Positions 33,519 to 40,764 of a stretch of 49,578 nt of DNA are shown here, piece after piece. The notes under the pieces were generated by a model that was given only the letters and a program-made list of their open reading frames with translations, did not search any database and had not been told where the DNA came from. The position numbers and the translations under genes are program-made. Numbering within the stretch: position 1 is the stretch's first letter; every line of letters begins with the position of its first letter. The stretch is from Cohnella thermotolerans DSM 17683. GTDB taxonomy: Bacteria > Bacillota > Bacilli > Paenibacillales > Paenibacillaceae. The stretch is taken from positions 1-49,578 of the forward strand of contig NZ_KE386958.1 of the NCBI RefSeq assembly GCF_000429825.1, read 5' to 3'.

Positions 33519-34790
33519 ATGGCGGGGCAAGCGCGCATCGTCGTCACCGGAATGGGTGCGGTCACTCCTTTCGGCGTCGGCGTTTCTTCATTTTGGGAAG
33601 GCATCGTTGCCGGACGTTCCGCGATCGTGGAGACGGACGACGAATATTTGAGACAGTGGGCGCCGGCAACGGCGCCGGCGGCGGATTTCCGTCCCGAGGA
33701 GCACCTGGACGCGAAGCAGGTTCAACAGCTGGACCGCTTCGCCCAGCTCGCGCTCGTCGCGGCGGCGGAAGCGCTGCGGGACGCCGGGTGGGCGAATTCG
33801 GAGGCGCTCGGAGCCGCTTGCGATGCGGACCGGATCGGCATCGCCGTGGGCAATACGCTCGGGGGCGTGCAGTCGCTGGAGGACGGCTCGGCCCGTCTGG
33901 CGTCGGGCAAATCCGGCAGGGTCAGCGCCAGGCTGGTGCCCAAAGCGATTCCGAACGCGGCCGGGGCCGCCATCGCCAGGCGTTACGGCATTCACGGTCC
34001 CGTCGTGACGTATTCGACGGCTTGCGCATCGTCGGCCAACGCCATCGGAGAGGCGGGATACTGGCTGCGGCTGGACGAAGCCGACATCGTGCTGGCGGGC
34101 GGGGCGGAATGTCTGTTCAGTCCGGCGGTTCTGTCCAGCCTCCGTTCGGCTGGGGCGCTTGCAACGGGCGAAGGGCAGACCGACTTCAGCCGATGGTCGC
34201 GCCCGTTCGACCGGAACCGGACGGGCATGGTCATGGGCGAGGGAGCGGCTTTCCTCGTGTTGGAGACGCTGGAGCATGCCAAAGCGCGCAACGCGAAAAT
34301 TTACGCCGAGCTCGTCGGTTACGGGACGTCCAACGACGCTTACCACGAGACGTCGCCCGATCCGAGCGGCCGCAGCGCCAAGCTGGCCATGCAGAAAGCG
34401 CTCCGGAGCGCGGGGCTGCAAGTCGGCGACATCGACTATATCAATGCGCACGCCACCGCCACCCCGGTCGGGGACCGGGCGGAGTCGGCCGCGCTGCGCG
34501 AGCTGTTCGGAGAGGAGCTGGAACGCATTCCCGTCAGCTCGATCAAAGGCTCCGTCGGCCACATGCTCGGCACGGCGGGAGCGATCGAGAGCATCGCCTG
34601 CATCAAGGCGCTGTGCGAAGGGGTGCTGCCGCCGACCATTCACTGCGATGACAAAGAGGAGGGGGCGCCTCCGGATATTGTCCCTCATGTCGGCCGCGCT
34701 CAGCCCATTGCCCGCGCGCTGAGCAATTCGTTCGGGTTCGGCGGGCAGAACGGCGTCCTCATCTGGCAGCACGCGGATCTTGCGAAGTAA
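33519..34790 (+). CDS. Beta-ketoacyl-ACP synthase (FabF/KAS II type)
   Basis: A 423-residue condensing enzyme. Cys169 in YSTACASSAN, His311 in NAHATATPVGD and His348 in GSVGHMLGTAG form the Cys-His-His set, so it should be active. ATG 33519 is preferred: the N-terminus then reads ARIVVTGMGAVTPFG as usual, while a TTG at 33459 would add 20 atypical residues. It is divergent from the ACP gene across 167 bp, which holds the inverted repeat AGTGT/ACACT (33435-33454). Together with ACP and ligase it suggests a small acyl-chain-building pathway. Confidence 0.9.
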   Translation: MAGQARIVVTGMGAVTPFGVGVSSFWEGIVAGRSAIVETDDEYLRQWAPATAPAADFRPEEHLDAKQVQQLDRFAQLALVAAAEALRDAGWANSEALGAACDADRIGIAVGNTLGGVQSLEDGSARLASGKSGRVSARLVPKAIPNAAGAAIARRYGIHGPVVTYSTACASSANAIGEAGYWLRLDEADIVLAGGAECLFSPAVLSSLRSAGALATGEGQTDFSRWSRPFDRNRTGMVMGEGAAFLVLETLEHAKARNAKIYAELVGYGTSNDAYHETSPDPSGRSAKLAMQKALRSAGLQVGDIDYINAHATATPVGDRAESAALRELFGEELERIPVSSIKGSVGHMLGTAGAIESIACIKALCEGVLPPTIHCDDKEEGAPPDIVPHVGRAQPIARALSNSFGFGGQNGVLIWQHADLAK

Positions 34791-34793
34791 GCG

Positions 34794-34876
34794 AAGCAGG
34801 CTGAGAGGCGTCGCAACAGGGAAGCGCCGGCCATAACCGGCCTGCAAGTGCCCCAGCCGGGGGATACCCGCTGCTT
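34794..34876 (+). other. Structured non-coding region after the ketoacyl synthase
   Basis: Nested complementary arms are visible: AAGCAG/CTGCTT, GGCTG/CAGCC and GCCGG/CCGGC. It lies between convergent genes, so it may only end transcription, though it lacks a T run. GGCTGAGAG resembles part of the thiamine box, but the other conserved parts are absent. Confidence 0.35.
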
Positions 34877-34999
34877 GACGTGCGAGATTGCGGTCGAGCG
34901 TTTCGGTTCTTCGCTTTAATGGGGCGCGCGCGGCGTCGGCAACCGGAGCAGGCGGCGAATGGCGGCCGCCAAGCCGGCCCCGGCCGGAGCGGCCGACGG

Positions 35000-35971
35000 C
35001 TAACGCCCGACGACGTTTACAGGCGCGCCCTCGAGGAAGCGGGCGACGTTGTCGACGGCGATGTCGAGCAGGCGGGTTCTCGCTTCGAGAGACGCCCAAG
35101 CGATGTGCGGCGTGATGATGCAGTTGCGTGCGGTCAGCAGCGGATTGGCTGCGTCCGGCGGCTCCGTCGACAGCACGTCCAGCGCGGCGCCGGCGATGCG
35201 CCCTTCGTTCAGGGCGGCGGCCAGATCCGCTTCCGCGATCAGCTTGCCGCGCGCCGTATTGACGAGGAAGGCGCTCGGCTTCATAAGCGCGAGCGTATCC
35301 CCGTTGATCAGCGACTCCGTCTCGGCGGTCAACGGACAGTGCAGGCTGACGACGTCCGCTTCCCGCAGCAGCGTCTCCAGATCGGTCCGTCGAACGCCCG
35401 CCGCGTCGACTCGCGCGTTGCCCGCTGCCCATCCCGGCCGTCCCGCCGCGACCACGTTCATGCCGAACGCCTCCGCCAGCCGGGCGACCCTGGCGCCTAT
35501 TCGGCCCATGCCGACGATGCCGAGCGTCTTGCCCGACAGCTCGGTAAGCGGCGTCCGCCAATAGCTGAACTCCGGGCTGCGCGACCAATCGCCTTGCCGC
35601 ACCGAATCGCTGTGCAGGCCGACGCGATGGCATAGCTCGAGCAGCAGCGCGAACACGAACTGCGCCACCGATTCGTTCCCGTAGCCCGGAACGTTCGTCA
35701 CCGTAATGCCTCGTTCCGCGGCCGCCGCCGTGTCCACCACGTCGTATCCGGTTGCCAGCACGCCGATATATTTCAAATCCGGCAGCCGCTCCAGCGTTTC
35801 TTTGCGCAAAGGCGTTTTGTTCGTCAACAAAATTTCGGCCCCCAGGCACCGCTCCACGATTTGATCCGCCGGCGTGCGGCCGTGCACGACAACATCGCCG
35901 AGACGCTCCAACGCGGCCCAGCTCAAATCCCCGGGATTCAACACGTATCCGTCCAGCACCACGATTTTCAT
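35000..35971 (-). CDS. D-2-hydroxyacid dehydrogenase (glycerate/hydroxypyruvate type)
   Basis: A 323-residue NAD-dependent dehydrogenase. The nucleotide-binding motif is LGIVGMGRIGARVA; the catalytic Arg is in VNTARGKLI, Glu in LDVLSTEPP and His in ITPHIAW. Start ATG 35971 has GAGGGCG upstream and gives the normal N-terminus KIVVLDGYVLNPGDLSW, as in hydroxypyruvate reductases and 2-ketogluconate-type enzymes. It reduces a 2-keto acid or oxidises a D-2-hydroxy acid. It stands alone. Confidence 0.9.
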   Translation of the reverse strand: MKIVVLDGYVLNPGDLSWAALERLGDVVVHGRTPADQIVERCLGAEILLTNKTPLRKETLERLPDLKYIGVLATGYDVVDTAAAAERGITVTNVPGYGNESVAQFVFALLLELCHRVGLHSDSVRQGDWSRSPEFSYWRTPLTELSGKTLGIVGMGRIGARVARLAEAFGMNVVAAGRPGWAAGNARVDAAGVRRTDLETLLREADVVSLHCPLTAETESLINGDTLALMKPSAFLVNTARGKLIAEADLAAALNEGRIAGAALDVLSTEPPDAANPLLTARNCIITPHIAWASLEARTRLLDIAVDNVARFLEGAPVNVVGR

Positions 35972-36139
35972 CTGTCTCGCCCTCTCTCTCCCAAGCCGCA
36001 TCTTATTTTCCATCGTAACGGATTCGCTGCAGAACCTCAATGGAACGGCTTTGTTCACCGCGCCTCGGAACCTTTATCCAAGCCCAAACGTCTATAAAAT
36101 GTAGCAACAAACCTCGATTCCGCGGAGGTGCGCGTTCGT

Positions 36140-36382
36140 TTGAAAACGATCGTTCCCGCTGCCGTCCTGGCGACGGCCGTTTTGCTATTGGGCGCTTGCG
36201 ATGCGTAGAAGAAGGAAGAGCCCGGCTCCGACGCGCTCATTCATTTCGATCGCCGGGATTACGACCGGATGAACGAATTCGTTCAGCGGTTCCAAGACGG
36301 AAAAGGCGACGTGCTCATGGCCGTCTGTTCGGCTTCGAAAAATAGAGGCGGTGCACAGAGAGAACGGGGGAGCGAGAGATGA
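36140..36382 (+). pseudogene. Small lipoprotein with an in-frame amber stop
   Basis: TTG 36140 follows GGAGGTG. The frame gives a lipoprotein signal (AVLLLGACDA), then TAG, then continues KKEEPGSDALIHFDRRDYD and RMNEFVQRFQDGKGD to a stop at 36380-36382 that overlaps the next start. The part after the stop resembles small Paenibacillus lipoproteins of the DUF4362 kind, but this is uncertain. It probably was the first gene of a two-gene unit. Confidence 0.55.
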
Positions 36383-36927
36383 GGCGATGGGGGAAGGCGC
36401 GGCTGCTGCTGACGGTCATCTGCGCCTGCTTCTTGCTTGCGGGTTGCAAAAGCATGACGATGGAGGAGGCTTTCCGGAAAAGCTATCCCGACGAAGACTG
36501 CAAAATCCTGTATTCCCAGCCGACGGCCGATGGGGAGCTGGCTTTTTTCCGGTCGGCCGAAGCGGGCGGAACGGAAGGAATCGGACTGGCCGTCTTCGAA
36601 GGAGACTCGCGCACAGGCTGGCGTATGACGCAATCCGGCTCATTCTCCTACCCGGGGCGTACGATTGTCGATATCGGCAAGGTGAACCTGGGCAGCGAGG
36701 GCGAAAAGGACGTCATCTACGGCTACACGGACGAGCCGGATGTCGCCAGCATCGAAGTGGCCGACCGGGACGGGAACGTCATCGAGGCGCACATCGTGGA
36801 CACGGAGTGGAAAAAGATCTGGTATGCCGTTGCGAACATCGACAGCCTGAATTTGAAGGTCATCTCGTCGAAGGGAGACGTCGTGTACCAAGTGCCTTCG
36901 CCGGCAGGAGGGAACGCGGACAATTGA
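36379..36927 (+). CDS. Lipoprotein of unknown function
   Basis: A 182-residue secreted lipoprotein (lipobox LLAGC at about 19-23). The mature part is rich in beta-strand-like segments (LGSEGEKDVIYGYTDEPDVA, IEVADRDGNVIEAHIVD) and has one further Cys. I recognise no family. GGGGGAG precedes the ATG, which overlaps the stop of the broken lipoprotein gene before it. Confidence 0.7.
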   Translation: MRRWGKARLLLTVICACFLLAGCKSMTMEEAFRKSYPDEDCKILYSQPTADGELAFFRSAEAGGTEGIGLAVFEGDSRTGWRMTQSGSFSYPGRTIVDIGKVNLGSEGEKDVIYGYTDEPDVASIEVADRDGNVIEAHIVDTEWKKIWYAVANIDSLNLKVISSKGDVVYQVPSPAGGNADN

Positions 36928-36973
36928 GAATGGGGGGCCGGGGGCGGCGGAAAATCTTTTTTTCCAAACATCC

Positions 36974-37002
36974 TTGCCAAAACTAATGATATTAGTTATT
37001 AT
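36974..37002 (+). promoter_or_regulatory. Promoter of the MBL-fold/TetR operon
   Basis: TTGCCA (36974-36979), 17 bp, then TATTAT (36997-37002). Palindromic operators lie in the spacer and just downstream. Confidence 0.7.
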
Positions 37003-37020
37003 AAAACTAACGGTATTAGT
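36982..37020. promoter_or_regulatory. Twin palindromic operators, probably for the TetR regulator
   Basis: ACTAATGATATTAGT (36982-36996) and ACTAACGGTATTAGT (37006-37020) are two dyads of the form ACTAAY-N3-ATTAGT, 24 bp apart. One fills the promoter spacer and the other covers the transcription start, ideal for repression by the TetR protein encoded in the same operon. Confidence 0.75.
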
Positions 37021-37044
37021 TTATCGAAAAAGGAGCGATTCCAG

Positions 37045-37761
37045 GTGAGGATCATTCGCGAGCAATCGGTTTGGCAGTTGACGTTTATGCCCCGTTTTTT
37101 CCCGGTTAACGCTTATTTGGTGGAAGAAGGGGACAGCCTGACGTTGATCGATGCGGCTCTCCCTTACAGCGTCAAAGGGATCCTTCAAGCGGCGCAGCGA
37201 ATCGGCAAACCGATTGCGCGGATCGTTCTCACCCATGCGCACGGCGACCATGTCGGCGCGCTGGACGCTCTGAAGCGGGCGCTTCCGGGCGCAGCGGTGC
37301 ACATTTCCGCCCGCGATGCCCGACTGCTGGCCGGAGACAAGGGGCTCGACCCGAACGAGCCGCCCACGGACATTCGCGGCGGCGTGCCGAAGCCCGGCAA
37401 AATCCGGACGAAGCCGGACGTGCTGCTCGAAGACGGAGACCGGATCGGGTCGCTGCTCGCGATCTCGACGCCGGGGCATACGCCGGGTTCGATGTCTTTC
37501 TTCGATACCCGGAGCCGGGCGCTGATCGCGGGGGACGCCATGCAGACGCGCGGCGGCGTCGCCGTCACCGGACAGTTGAAGCCGTGGTTCCCGTTCCCGG
37601 CGATGGCGACCTGGAACAAGGAAGCGGCGCTGGACAGCGTTCGCAAGCTGAAGGAGCTGAAGCCTTCCCTGCTCGCGGTCGGTCACGGCCGCATGCTGAA
37701 GGAACCCGGCCCGGCGATCGACCGCGCCATCGCCGAAGCGGAACGCAACATTTTATCGTAA
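37045..37761 (+). CDS. Metallo-beta-lactamase-fold hydrolase
   Basis: A 238-residue metal-dependent hydrolase. The metal motif THAHGDH gives H64, H66, D68 and H69; TPGHTPGS and SLLAVGHGRM hold later ligands. There is no signal peptide. It starts at GTG with AAAGGAG upstream, and leads an operon with a TetR regulator and two membrane proteins under twin operators, so its substrate may be a toxic compound or signal sensed by the TetR protein. The substrate is unknown. Confidence 0.9.
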   Translation: MRIIREQSVWQLTFMPRFFPVNAYLVEEGDSLTLIDAALPYSVKGILQAAQRIGKPIARIVLTHAHGDHVGALDALKRALPGAAVHISARDARLLAGDKGLDPNEPPTDIRGGVPKPGKIRTKPDVLLEDGDRIGSLLAISTPGHTPGSMSFFDTRSRALIAGDAMQTRGGVAVTGQLKPWFPFPAMATWNKEAALDSVRKLKELKPSLLAVGHGRMLKEPGPAIDRAIAEAERNILS

Positions 37762-37770
37762 AGGAGCTAC

Positions 37771-38361
37771 ATGTACATGTCACCTCGAATCGGTCTTGAT
37801 CTGCCTGCACTGCTGCACGCCGCGACTGAAATTGCCGACAGCCAGGGGATCGAAGCCGTCACGCTGGCCTCGCTGGCCCAGAAGCTGCAAATCCGCTCTC
37901 CTTCGCTCTACAACCATATCAACGGCCTGCCCGACCTGCGGCGCCAGCTCGCCCTTCGGGGGCTGGAGCTTCTGGCCGATCAGCTCTCGCGGGAGGTCGA
38001 AGGCCGCTCCGGCGACGATGCGGTTCGCGCCTTCTGCGCCGCTTACTTGAATTTCGCCCGCGCGCATCCCGGTCTTTACGAGGCGATCCAACGGGCGCCC
38101 GAACCGGAAGACAAGCTGCTGCAGCAAGCGGGGGGAGCGGTCGTCGATCAGGTGATCCGGACGATGGCCGGCTACGGGCTGGAAGGCGACGCCGCCATTC
38201 ACGCGGTCCGGGCGATCCGCAGCCTGCTGCACGGCTTCGTCTCGCTGGAGCGGCAAGGAGGATTCGGGATGCCGCTGGACTTGGACGTTACGTTTCAACT
38301 TATGGTAGAAACCTTTCTTGCAGGCGTTAAAGCGATGAGAGACGGAGGGGCGTCAACATGA
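37771..38361 (+). CDS. TetR/AcrR-family regulator (WHG-type C-terminal domain)
   Basis: A 196-residue repressor. The N-terminal helix-turn-helix reads VTLASLAQKLQIRSPSLYNHI (about 30-50). The ligand domain has the FARAHPGLYEAI and LLHGFVSLE pattern of the TetR_C_33/WHG group. ATG 37771, or 37777, follows AAAGGAG. It overlaps the next small gene by ATGA. The twin dyads at 36982-37020 are its likely binding sites, giving autoregulation. Confidence 0.9.
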   Translation: MYMSPRIGLDLPALLHAATEIADSQGIEAVTLASLAQKLQIRSPSLYNHINGLPDLRRQLALRGLELLADQLSREVEGRSGDDAVRAFCAAYLNFARAHPGLYEAIQRAPEPEDKLLQQAGGAVVDQVIRTMAGYGLEGDAAIHAVRAIRSLLHGFVSLERQGGFGMPLDLDVTFQLMVETFLAGVKAMRDGGAST

Positions 38362-38492
38362 GCTTCATCTTGTTCGTCCTGTTGTTTACGGTCGTTATGG
38401 GATGGCTGGACGCCCGGGTTCGCCGCCGGGCCCTTCAAGAGAGGAGTGAGGAGCCATGTTCGCAGGCCATTTCGGACTCGCTGCGGCCGTGA
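38358..38492 (+). CDS. Small single-span membrane protein
   Basis: A 44-residue product with one hydrophobic helix (SFILFVLLFTVVMGWL) followed by a basic stretch (RVRRRAL). GGAGGGG lies before its ATG, which overlaps the TetR stop; its 3' end overlaps the next gene by 37 bp. The good ribosome site and tight packing favour a real gene. No family is recognised. Confidence 0.6.
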   Translation: MSFILFVLLFTVVMGWLDARVRRRALQERSEEPCSQAISDSLRP

Positions 38493-39037
38493 AGTCGCGG
38501 ACGCCTAAAGTGCCGCTTTGGGCGCTTATGCTGAGCACGCAGCTGTTGGACGTTTTCTTTGTGCCGTTTCTGTTGACCGGAACGGAGACGATGGAGCCGG
38601 TGGAAGGAGCCGGCGCTTACGGGGGCAGCGTCATTCACGCCGACTACACGCATTCTCTCGCGGGGGCTCTGCTGATCGCGCTGGCGGCGGGATGGCTCGC
38701 TTCCCGCAAATGGGGCCGCAAAGGCGGCTGGACGATCGGCGCCGTCGTCATGAGCCATTGGGTACTCGATTTGATCGTGCACCGTGCCGATTTGCCGATT
38801 TTGCCCGGCAACGCGGGCGGATTGCCGCTGCTCGGCTTCGGCCTGTGGCGCTGGCCGGCGGCTAGCATGGCAGCAGAGCTGCTGCTGATCGCGGTCGGGG
38901 CGGCGATGTATTACCGCTCCTTGCCCAAGCCGCCGGGCAAGCCCGCGCGCCGGCTCGGCCCGAACGGATGGGCGGGCCTGGCCATGGCTGCGCTGCTCGT
39001 CGCCTCGCTCGCGACGGACGCGCTCGGCATCGGCTGA
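38456..39037 (+). CDS. Multi-span membrane protein, possibly YdjM-like
   Basis: A 193-residue protein with about five hydrophobic segments. Conserved-looking polar residues sit near membranes: GHFGLAAAVKSR at the start, HADYTHSLAG, and SHWVLDLIVHRADLP. This His/Asp pattern recalls membrane-bound YdjM-type metal-dependent hydrolases, but the match is loose. AGGAGTGAGGAG precedes the ATG. Last gene of the TetR-controlled operon. Confidence 0.6.
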   Translation: MFAGHFGLAAAVKSRTPKVPLWALMLSTQLLDVFFVPFLLTGTETMEPVEGAGAYGGSVIHADYTHSLAGALLIALAAGWLASRKWGRKGGWTIGAVVMSHWVLDLIVHRADLPILPGNAGGLPLLGFGLWRWPAASMAAELLLIAVGAAMYYRSLPKPPGKPARRLGPNGWAGLAMAALLVASLATDALGIG

Positions 39038-39071
39038 GCGTGTTTAAAGCGCGCCTAAACGAGCCGCGGCC

Positions 39072-39150
39072 CGGGCAGTAAGATCGATTTTCGATCTTAC
39101 ACCGTGCCAACGCGCCGTGGTTCGGGCAGTAAAATCGATTTTCGATCTTG
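39072..39150 (+). repeat. Two copies of a hairpin repeat
   Basis: CGGGCAGTAA plus a stem GATCGA/TCGATC occurs at 39072-39100 and again at 39123-39151, 51 bp apart. The first is a perfect palindrome from GTAAG to CTTAC. No T run follows. Confidence 0.6.
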
Positions 39151-39221
39151 CAGCCAACCAATGCCGGAGTAGTGGGCGACAGCCTTTTTGCGACGGAACG
39201 AATCTGAACCTGCAACAAAAC

Positions 39222-39738
39222 GGGGCTGTCCCAGAAGGTCTAAATCGATGTCTGGGACAGCCCACTGCTCGTTTCCGCCGAACGCCGGCCAAAGAGGCTC
39301 AAAATTTGAGCTACATTCGCCCCTTCCGCTGAACGCCAGCCAAAGAGGCTCAAAATTTGAGCTACATTCGCCCATTCCGCTGAACGCCGGCCAAAGAGGC
39401 TCAAAATTTGAGCTACATTCGCCCCTTCCGCCGAACGTCGGCCAAAGAGGCTCAAAATTTGAGCTACATTCGCCCCTTCCGCTGAACGCCGGCCAAAGAG
39501 GCTCAAAATTTGAGCTACATTCGCCCATTCCGCCGAACGTCGGCCAAAGAGGCTCAAAATTTGAGCTACATTTGCCCATTCCGCCGAACGCCGGCCAAAG
39601 AGGCTCTACCTCCTGAAGAAAGCGGTGGTTGTGGAAAACAAGGCAAGCAAAAAGGCGGGATAAACGTTCTTCTCCCCGCTTATTCCTGGCATCAAGAGGC
39701 TGACTCTTAGTAGATTTATTTACTTTTAGGACAGCCCC
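39222..39738. mobile_element. MITE-like element with GGGGCTGTCC ends
   Basis: GGGGCTGTCC at 39222-39231 is inverted as GGACAGCCCC at 39729-39738, ends typical of IS-derived elements. The 517 bp between hold no transposase, an inner inverted copy (TGGGACAGCCC at about 39252) and the 51-bp tandem array. No clear target duplication was seen. Confidence 0.5.
39273..39606. repeat. 51-bp tandem repeat array, six copies plus a partial
   Basis: Each unit carries the perfect palindrome GCTCAAAATTTGAGC followed by TACATTCGCCC. Palindromes begin at 39297, 39348, 39399, 39450, 39501 and 39552; a seventh unit breaks off at 39606. Since 51 is a multiple of three, all frames look repetitive, but no frame has a convincing start. 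Confidence 0.9.
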
Positions 39739-39845
39739 TTTGAGTCGCTGCGCCGGCTTCACGCCGCAAGAGCGGCAGCAAACGGGCGAATGAGCCATGC
39801 GGGCGGGGAATGCGGCACGTTACTTACAAAACATCAATCGCTTAC

Positions 39846-39874
39846 TTGACGGGAAGGGTGAGGCACAGTATGAT
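39846..39874 (+). promoter_or_regulatory. Sigma-A-type promoter before the catE-like remnant
   Basis: TTGACG (39846-39851), 17 bp, TATGAT (39869-39874). The ATG inside TATGAT is therefore not a start codon. Confidence 0.75.
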
Positions 39875-39890
39875 ACTTACGAAAAGTAAC
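39875..39890. promoter_or_regulatory. HxlR-like operator at the transcription start
   Basis: ACTTACGAAAAGTAAC is a dyad (TTAC...GTAA) of the kind bound by HxlR regulators; a partner GTTACTTACAAAAC lies at about 39819, upstream of the -35. Confidence 0.5.
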
Positions 39891-39953
39891 CGAAAACCCG
39901 GCGCAACACGCTCGCAAGAGCATGGGGATCCTAATGAAGCACCGGCACAACAT

Positions 39954-40682
39954 GAAGCGGAGCTGTCGGCGGACGGGAAGCACCCGATAGCGATTCTGGA
40001 GGAACTTCCGGAGGCGGTCGTGCCGGAGCGGCGCAGAACGGCCGGGCTGTACCATTTCGCGATTCTGGTGCCGGACCGCAAATCGCTCGGCTTGTCGGTC
40101 GGCCATCTGATTCGGCACGGCGTTGATTTCGGCCAGGGCGATCATTGGGTCAGCGAAGCGATCTACCTGTCGGATCCGGACAACAACGGAATCGAAATTT
40201 ACGCGGACCGGCCGCGCTCCGAGTGGGAGTACGACCCGCAAGGCGGCGTCAAGATGGGCACCGATCCGGTCGATGTGCGAGGGCTGCTGGAGCTGGCGGG
40301 CGGCGAACCGTGGAACGGACTCCCGGCCGGAACGAAGATCGGGCACATCCATCTGCACGTCTCCGATCTGCCCTCGAGCCGCCAATTTTACTGCGACGTG
40401 CTGGGGTTCGGCTTGATGGCGAACTTCGCGAATTCCGCGTTGTTCGTCTCGGCGGGAGGCTATCATCACCATATCGGACTGAACATTTGGGCGGGCGTGG
40501 GCGCTCCTCCGGCACCGCCACAAGCCCCCGGCCTCAAATATTACGAGGTGCTCGTACCGGAGCTTGCGGAGCTTAAGGCGATCGGGTCGCGTCTGGCCGA
40601 GGCGGGCATTCCCTTCGAGCGGAAGGACGAAGCGATTGAAGTTCAAGATCCTTCGGGCAACACCTTGATCATCCGAACCTGA
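39954..40682 (+). pseudogene. catE: catE-like extradiol dioxygenase/VOC protein missing its N-terminus
   Basis: From AELSADGKHP on, the frame follows the CatE type of catechol-2,3-dioxygenase: RTAGLYHFAILVP, EAIYLSDPDNNGIEIYADRP, GHIHLHVSDLPSSRQFY and SAGGYHHHIGLNIW. The first 40 or so residues, including the first metal-ligand His and LxxSLxFY helix, are missing. Upstream is a promoter whose -10 holds the only nearby in-frame ATG, so the remaining frame has no usable start before about 40255. A deletion joining promoter to mid-gene explains this. In Bacillus, catE is controlled by YodB/CatR (HxlR family), which agrees with the operator. Confidence 0.7.
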
Positions 40683-40764
40683 CGGAAAAGAGGCCTTCCC
40701 GGCTCCCGAACGGACAGCGGCGGCAAGCATCCTTTTGCCGGTATGACGTCCTCTCTGCAACACC

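Noticed and set aside
34800..34900. Thiamine (TPP) riboswitch, because of GGCTGAGAG
   Set aside because: The GGGGTGC start and the TTGAACCTGATC block are missing, and no plus-strand gene follows.
39273..39606. Regular repeats that could suggest a CRISPR array
   Set aside because: Units are contiguous 51-bp tandem copies with no unique spacers, and no cas genes are nearby.
39870..40682. ATG 39870 as start of a 270-residue VOC protein
   Set aside because: This ATG is part of the -10 box TATGAT of a 17-bp-spaced promoter, and the following 28 codons match no VOC domain.
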